Shown: positions 59,481-64,000 of the stretch, in pieces | How positions within the stretch are numbered: the stretch's first letter is position 1 | Layout: each line of letters opens with the position of its first letter | Origin: Achromobacter sp. RTa | GTDB taxonomy: Bacteria > Pseudomonadota > Gammaproteobacteria > Burkholderiales > Burkholderiaceae_B | DNA length: 64,000 nucleotides | Reading direction: 5' to 3' | Assembly (NCBI RefSeq): GCF_000757485.1 | Contig: NZ_JPYO01000046.1 | Coordinates: 363,203 to 427,202, forward strand | Notes under the pieces: model-generated | The model's input: only the letters and a program-made list of their open reading frames with translations | The model's database searches: none | What the model was told of the DNA's origin: nothing | Position numbers and translations under genes: made by a program

Positions 59481-60902
59481 ATGCTGATTCCAATTGTTCT
59501 CTCCGGTGGCGCCGGCAAGCGCCTATGGCCAGTTTCCAGGCTATTGCACCCCAAGCCTTTCATTGAACTGGACGGAGAGTCTCTATTGCAAAAATCCCTC
59601 CTCCGCGCGCAACAGCTGCGCGGCGTGCGGGAAGTACTTACGGTCACGACTCGAGAACTCCATTACAAGACGCGGGACGCCTATCGCTCCGTCCGACAAC
59701 CTGGCCTGACGCTCGGCTATCTGCTAGAGCCCGAAGGCCGCAACACGGCGCCGGCCGTTGCGGCCGCAGCGCTAGTTTGCGCGCAGCGGCATCCCGGCGC
59801 CGTGTTGCTGTTCCTGACCGCCGACCACCTGATCGAGGACGTGGCGGCATTCGGCGCCGCCGTCGAGAAGGCGCGCACGCTGGCGGCGACTCAGGTGGTG
59901 ACCTTTGGGCTGCAGCCCGACCGTCCGGAGACAGGATATGGCTACATCCAGGCGGAGGGCAGCCGGGTCTGCCGGTTCGTCGAGAAGCCCGACCTAGCTA
60001 CGGCCGAACGGTATCTGGCCGAGGGCACGTATCTGTGGAATTCCGGCATGATCTGCGTGCGCGCCGAAGTGCTGCTGGAAGAGCTGGGCCGCTACACGCC
60101 AGAACTACTGACCCAGCAGCGTCAGACGCTGGCCGCCGCCATCGTCGGGAACAGCGATGGTGATTACGAGATAGAGTTTCGTGCGGACGCCTATCAGGAC
60201 GTGCAGCCGATTTCGATCGACCACGCGCTGCTCGAGAAGACATCACAGGCGGCCGTCGTGGCATGCGACCTCGGCTGGACCGACGTCGGCACCTGGTCCA
60301 CGCTCGCCACGCAACTGCCGGCTGACGCCGAGGGTAACCGCGTCCGTGGCGAAGTGCTGCTGCACGGCACCCGCGACTGCTATGTCCACGCGACGGACCG
60401 TCTCGTGGCCGCGGTCGGCGTCCAGGGGCTCATCATCGTCGACACGCCCGACGCATTGTTGGTCATGGACGCCGGCCATGCCGACCTGATCGAGCAGATC
60501 ATCGAACGTTTGACGGCCCAGGGCCACGCCAGCCGGCTGCAACACCGCACGGTGCATCGACCATGGGGCACGTACACGGTGCTGGAGACTGGTATCGGGT
60601 TCAAGATCAAACGGCTCTGCGTCAATCCGGGCGCATCGCTGTCCCTGCAAATGCACCATCACCGCAGCGAACACTGGATCGTCGTCGACGGCACGGCCCG
60701 CATCACCAACGGCGACCAGGTTTCGACGATCGAACGCAACCAGTCCACCTATATACCGGCGGGCACGGTGCACAAACTCGGCAATCCGACGGCCGCGCCG
60801 CTGGTGTTGATCGAGGTGCAAAGCGGCCCGTACCTGGAAGAGGACGATATCGTTCGATTCGACGAAGCGGCTCCGGCGAACACGCCCGGTCAGCGGCCGT
60901 AG
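59481..60902 (+). CDS. manC: Mannose-1-phosphate guanylyltransferase / mannose-6-phosphate isomerase
   Basis: 473 residues, the bifunctional length. Pyrophosphorylase signature IPIVLSGGAGKRLWPVSRLL with HPKPFIEL, LLEPEGRNTAPAVAAAAL, FLTADHLIED, TGYGYIQAEG, FVEKPDLATAERYL, YLWNSGMICVRAEV and DLGWTDVGTWSTL. The C-terminal cupin isomerase domain has RPWGTYTVLETGIGFKIKRL, LSLQMHHHRSEHWIVVDGTA and YIPAGTVHKLGNP. It makes GDP-mannose for the neighbouring transferases. It starts 47 bases after the upstream glycosyltransferase. The 3' end overlaps the convergent sulfatase-like gene by 13 bases. Confidence 0.94.
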   Translation: MLIPIVLSGGAGKRLWPVSRLLHPKPFIELDGESLLQKSLLRAQQLRGVREVLTVTTRELHYKTRDAYRSVRQPGLTLGYLLEPEGRNTAPAVAAAALVCAQRHPGAVLLFLTADHLIEDVAAFGAAVEKARTLAATQVVTFGLQPDRPETGYGYIQAEGSRVCRFVEKPDLATAERYLAEGTYLWNSGMICVRAEVLLEELGRYTPELLTQQRQTLAAAIVGNSDGDYEIEFRADAYQDVQPISIDHALLEKTSQAAVVACDLGWTDVGTWSTLATQLPADAEGNRVRGEVLLHGTRDCYVHATDRLVAAVGVQGLIIVDTPDALLVMDAGHADLIEQIIERLTAQGHASRLQHRTVHRPWGTYTVLETGIGFKIKRLCVNPGASLSLQMHHHRSEHWIVVDGTARITNGDQVSTIERNQSTYIPAGTVHKLGNPTAAPLVLIEVQSGPYLEEDDIVRFDEAAPANTPGQRP

Positions 60903-62404
60903 CAGTGCCGTAGCCACAGGCCGGCCAGGTCCTCCAGCGCGGCGGAACTGGCGCTCGCCTCGCCGGCGCTGCGGTTATGCCACACGAGATAGGGGGTCGT
61001 GCCTTCGGGCTCGCCCAGGCTGCGGTAGACATCCGCCATGATCGGCACATGATCCCCATAGATGCAAAGCCCCGCTGCGCGGTGGTGGCCGCGTAGAAAG
61101 TCGGCGATGCGTGTAAACATGGCGTCGGCGTTGCGCAGGTGGCGCGCGTAGGCGATCAGGTCGCGGCAGGAGTCCGGCAGCGCTTCTCTCACCACTGCCG
61201 CCATATCCTCCTGCCCCACCGTTTCCCAGTGCAACGGGCCATGGTTTTCCATGGTGATCACGTGCACATAGAGCGGCCGCGTGTCGGTCCGGCGCAACAT
61301 GGCGACCACTTTTTCCGCCAGGGCCCTGTCGCCCACGTACGGGCCCTGCCTGTCTTCATCGCCAAAGGCGCCAAGATCGACAAACTCGTCGAACCCCAGA
61401 ATCGGCATGACGCAATTCCGGCGATAGAAGGTGGCGTGGTAAGGATGGACGCACACCGTGCGATATCCCTGGCGCTTCAGGTGCCGGACGAACGAGGGCA
61501 CCGTGGCCGTCGCCATGCGCCGATAGGGGTTGTATCGATGCACGCCCAACGCTTCTTGGGTCTGGCCGCAAAGAAAGGCGAATTCGCTGCGCACGGTGTT
61601 GGCTCCCCAGGCGGGCACGCTGAGGGAACCATGCATGAGGGCCTCGCCGCGCAGGCGATCGAACCCGGCAAGCAACTCTTCTCGCAGCGACGGATAGGTT
61701 TCGCGCGCGTCGAAAAAGGATTCGCTCTGGATGGAAATCAGGTCGGGCGCTTCGCCACCCGGCTGCACGTCGGGCCAGGCGCTGCCCGAATGCTCGACCA
61801 ATGCGGGGATCCTTCTTTCCGCGCGGGCATACGCATAAAGGTTGGCCAGCAGTCCGAACTGCCGTAGATCCCGATCGGCGTCGAAGGCGGGCCGCAAGGC
61901 CTTGCCGGCGGCGCATAACGCAAGGCCCGCCACCGTCATGGCAGCCAGCAGGAGCGCGAAGCCCGTTGCGCTTCCGGGCAGGGTCAGGAGGCTGGCCTCG
62001 TACCGGAATGCCGCAACACAGATCAGCGCATAGGCCGCGGCAGGCAGCACCACTGCCCACAGGCCGATAAACGGCAGATACAGCCGCGGATGCTTGATGG
62101 CGTCCAGGAAGTATTCGAAGTCGGGGTAGACGAAAGGCTCCCGCAATACGCTGCGTTTGGCATTGCTCACGACAACGATCACGAGTTCGAGCGCCAGCAC
62201 GTTGCCCGCCGCGAAGTACGGACGTCTCATGAGAAGCAGCTCGGCCGCGAATGCCAGCGTCCATATGCCGACATGAACGGCCAGCGCCGCCCAAGGCCGT
62301 CCGATGACGGCTGGGCGTGGGTGCAGCAGCTGTTCCACGCAGAACGAGAGCAGCAGCCCGCCCAGGAAGGCCGGAAGCACCAACGACAGGAATACCTCAG
62401 CCAC
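60890..62404 (-). CDS. Sulfatase-superfamily membrane protein (phosphoglycerol/phosphoethanolamine transferase-like)
   Basis: 504 residues. Four or five N-terminal membrane helices (LVLPAFLGGLLLSFCVEQLL, AALAVHVGIWTLAFAAELLL, LPFIGLWAVVLPAAAYALIC, FALLLAAMTVAGLALCAAG) precede a periplasmic sulfatase domain. Metal and catalytic residues: PDLISIQSESFFDARE (Glu), the nucleophile Thr in SVPAWGANTVRSEFAFL, VHPYHATFYRRN, VITMENHGPLHW, and LCIYGDHVPIM (Asp-His). This is the LTA synthase/MdoB arrangement; it would move a phospho-group from a phospholipid head to a polysaccharide in the periplasm (inference). Sulfatase-like genes also accompany wcb capsule genes of Burkholderia. It overlaps the SDR gene by eight bases. 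Confidence 0.8.
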   Translation of the reverse strand: MAEVFLSLVLPAFLGGLLLSFCVEQLLHPRPAVIGRPWAALAVHVGIWTLAFAAELLLMRRPYFAAGNVLALELVIVVVSNAKRSVLREPFVYPDFEYFLDAIKHPRLYLPFIGLWAVVLPAAAYALICVAAFRYEASLLTLPGSATGFALLLAAMTVAGLALCAAGKALRPAFDADRDLRQFGLLANLYAYARAERRIPALVEHSGSAWPDVQPGGEAPDLISIQSESFFDARETYPSLREELLAGFDRLRGEALMHGSLSVPAWGANTVRSEFAFLCGQTQEALGVHRYNPYRRMATATVPSFVRHLKRQGYRTVCVHPYHATFYRRNCVMPILGFDEFVDLGAFGDEDRQGPYVGDRALAEKVVAMLRRTDTRPLYVHVITMENHGPLHWETVGQEDMAAVVREALPDSCRDLIAYARHLRNADAMFTRIADFLRGHHRAAGLCIYGDHVPIMADVYRSLGEPEGTTPYLVWHNRSAGEASASSAALEDLAGLWLRHCYGR

Positions 62405-63194
62405 GGTATCCCAGGCGCGTCAGAATCCAGCCAGAGATCGACGGATGTACCACGGACAATAGAAAGCACCCCAGATTCAAAGGGAACGGAAAAGAGATCC
62501 TGGGCCGGTTCCTGGCCAGGCCTTTGCGGATCGCGCGGGCGGCCTTGTCCGCCGGCCAGAGAAACGGCTTGGGCCCAGGCATGTCCCTGCACATTTGCGA
62601 TTCCACGTAACCCGGCATGATCACATTGACGCGTATGCCCTTGGGCCCCAGGAAGTCCCGCATGCCCTCGCCGTATGCCTTGACGGCGGCCTTGCTGGCG
62701 CTATAGCTCGGCGTATCGGGCAGGCCACGCCAGGCGGCCAGGGAACTGAGCAAGGCGATCTGCCCGAAGCCGCGCTTCTGCATGGACGCGGCACTGGCAT
62801 GCGCCGTAGCAATGGCGGCTACCACATTCACGTCGAGCAGCCGTTGCATATCTGCCCACGCCTCTCCATCGGAGAGCGGACCAGTGTTGATGTTGACTCC
62901 GGCGTTGGCGATAACGAGTTCGGGCATTTCCGAATCGCCGACTTCCTCGATCCACGCTCTCAAGGCCGTGGTGTCGCGAACGTCGATTTCCTTGGTCACG
63001 ACGCGCGCCCCCGCCGCCTGACATCGCTCGGCGAGATCCGCCAACAGGGCCGGACTGCGGCCGTGCAACAACAGCGTCTCGCTTCCGGCCCGGGCGTACT
63101 CCAGCGCAAGAGCTGCGCCGATTCCCCCGGTTGAACCGGTGATAAGGACGCAACGGGGAACGTCTGAGGGCCGGGCTCGATTCAATACGGGCAT
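62397..63194 (-). CDS. Short-chain dehydrogenase/reductase (WcbP-like by context)
   Basis: 265 residues. NAD(P) motif CVLITGSTGGIGAALALEYA, NAG motif LVIANAGVNINTG, catalytic Ser-Tyr-Lys in ALLSSLAAWRGLPDTPSYSA then SKAAVKAYGEG, and RVNVIMPGYVES. A hydrophobic C-terminal tail (FPLNLGCFLLSVV, SGWILTRLGYRG) may tie it to the membrane, as in SDRs acting on lipids. It overlaps the downstream sulfatase-like gene. Burkholderia wcb loci carry an SDR (wcbP) near the PKS; a role in reducing the PKS/AONS amino-ketone is an attractive but untested idea. Confidence 0.85.
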   Translation of the reverse strand: MPVLNRARPSDVPRCVLITGSTGGIGAALALEYARAGSETLLLHGRSPALLADLAERCQAAGARVVTKEIDVRDTTALRAWIEEVGDSEMPELVIANAGVNINTGPLSDGEAWADMQRLLDVNVVAAIATAHASAASMQKRGFGQIALLSSLAAWRGLPDTPSYSASKAAVKAYGEGMRDFLGPKGIRVNVIMPGYVESQMCRDMPGPKPFLWPADKAARAIRKGLARNRPRISFPFPLNLGCFLLSVVHPSISGWILTRLGYRG

Positions 63195-63235
63195 AAGCGG
63201 TGAGAATTACACAAAAAACGGGTAACGAAAACAAG

Positions 63236-63269
63236 CCGAGTGCCCCTCGCGCTGGCGGCGGGCACTCGG
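63236..63269 (-). terminator. Rho-independent terminator of dps
   Basis: Perfect 10-bp stem (CCGAGTGCCC at 63236-63245 with GGGCACTCGG at 63260-63269). On the minus strand it is followed by CTTGTTTTCG and later TTTTTT. It lies 30 bases beyond the dps stop. Confidence 0.82.
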
Positions 63270-63298
63270 CTGCGAAACGCGCTACGCGGACGGCGGAT

Positions 63299-63799
63299 TT
63301 ATTGCAGCAGGCTTCGCAGCATCCAGGCGTTCTTTTCGTGCACGTCCAGGCGCTGGGTCAGCAGATCGGCGGTGGGCTGGTCGTTGGCGGCGTCGGCCTT
63401 TTCGAACGCGGCGCGGGCGGTCTTGGCGACGGATTCGTTCGCGGTCACCAGCAGGCGCACCATTTCCAGGGCTTCCGGCACCGAGTCCGGTTCGGAGATG
63501 GACGACAGTTTGCCGAATTCGCGATAGGTGCCGGGCGCGTAGTGGCCCAGGGCGCGGATACGTTCAGCGATGCTGTCCAGCGCGTTCCACTCTTCCGTGT
63601 ACTGCGTCATGAACATCAGGTGCAGCGTGTTGAACATGGGCCCCGTGACGTTCCAGTGGAAATTGTGCGTCATCAGGTACAGGGTGTATGAGTCGGCAAG
63701 CAGCTTGGACAGTTCACCGGCGACGGCGGCGCGGTCCTTGTCCGAGATACCGATATTGATGCGCGGAACGCTTGAGGTCTTCTTGGGGGACTTGGCCAT
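63299..63799 (-). CDS. dps: DNA protection during starvation protein Dps
   Basis: 166 residues. The ferritin-like four-helix core is clear: LSKLLADSYTLYLMTHNFHW with NVTGPMFNTLHLMFMTQYTE, holding the conserved His of the ferroxidase site and the HW pair, then the partner residues in EEWNALDSIAERIRALG. The C-terminus DLLTQRLDVHEKNAWMLRSL is typical. The basic N-terminus (MAKSPKKTSS) may bind DNA. Dps dodecamers oxidise and store iron using H2O2 and shield DNA. AGGAG lies upstream of the ATG. Single-gene unit with its own terminator, downstream in the same direction as nothing else in the window. Confidence 0.95.
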   Translation of the reverse strand: MAKSPKKTSSVPRINIGISDKDRAAVAGELSKLLADSYTLYLMTHNFHWNVTGPMFNTLHLMFMTQYTEEWNALDSIAERIRALGHYAPGTYREFGKLSSISEPDSVPEALEMVRLLVTANESVAKTARAAFEKADAANDQPTADLLTQRLDVHEKNAWMLRSLLQ

Positions 63800-63942
63800 T
63801 GCTAGCTCCTATGGATGAAAGTGCAAGCTAAGGATACCACCGTGGCTGCCGCGAATTGAGGGGTTGCCGGAGGTTCGCGTCAACAAGGTTGGAGGGAGTT
63901 GATGGCACTCAAGGATTGACGGCGAAGGGAGGGGTTGACGCC

Positions 63943-63966
63943 GTCAGTGTCTGACACCCGGGCGGC
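63943..63966. repeat. Dispersed copy of the GTGTCTGACACCC palindrome element
   Basis: GTCAGTGTCTGACACCC at 63943-63959 is identical to 11043-11059, the left edge of the 75-bp array, 53 kb away. It is followed by GGGCGGC. The window ends 34 bases later, so it cannot be seen whether another tandem array follows. Confidence 0.85.
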
Positions 63967-64000
63967 AATATCGCAAGCAGTGGCAGCCTCTCGTGGGGTG

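Overview
The window looks like the chromosome of a high-GC betaproteobacterium of the Alcaligenaceae (Bordetella/Achromobacter type). The grounds are a Bug-type solute-binding protein, liv and ugp ABC transporters with high-GC codon use, and a group 2/3 (kps-type) capsule locus. No rRNA, tRNA, CRISPR array or intact insertion sequence was seen. Family names come from motif reading alone, without database searches.

Layout. 1-5653: a partial secreted PQQ-type sugar dehydrogenase, a beta-class GST, and a LysR regulator divergent from a cassette of binding protein, N-acyl-D-amino-acid deacylase and Asp/Glu racemase. This reads as a small pathway for using N-acyl-D-amino acids. 5664-10651: a five-gene branched-chain amino acid ABC transporter operon on the minus strand. 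11047-11533: two tandem repeat arrays built on a GTGTCTGACACCC-type palindrome. 11554-12935: a YhhQ-type transporter and proC. 13036-17543: ugpBAEC with a candidate Pho box. 17580-20842: an RstA/RstB-like two-component system and a second liv-type binding protein. 21148-21753: a small alpha/beta hydrolase.

22545-63194 is dominated by surface polysaccharide genes. A reducing type I polyketide synthase and an alpha-oxoamine synthase (high GC, like Burkholderia pseudomallei wcbR/wcbT) are followed by a visibly more AT-rich capsule cassette. That cassette holds wecB and wecC (UDP-ManNAc and UDP-ManNAcA supply), a 1787-residue methyltransferase/coiled-coil/glycosyltransferase protein, two heparinase II/III-like proteins around a hexapeptide acetyltransferase, an inverted CgeB-like glycosyltransferase, and the export and Kdo-linker genes kpsM, kpsT, kpsE, kpsD-like, kpsC and kpsS. 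A beta-helix gene closes it. Just beyond lies a GC-rich remnant of the C-terminus of a second kpsS, bracketed by a diverged direct repeat. The simplest reading is that the low-GC cassette replaced or was inserted beside an older capsule locus, leaving a kpsS scar.

54912-63194: an overlapping set of a Hint-fold-like protein, two glycosyltransferases and manC (GDP-mannose), then convergent sulfatase-like and short-chain dehydrogenase genes. The window ends with dps.

How the capsule genes probably cooperate (inference): WecB/WecC supply ManNAcA. The large glycosyltransferases polymerise on a Kdo linker made by KpsC/KpsS, and KpsMTED exports the product. The PKS has no thioesterase. Its chain is probably released by the adjacent PLP enzyme onto an amino acid, giving a lipid amino-ketone whose role in the capsule is open.
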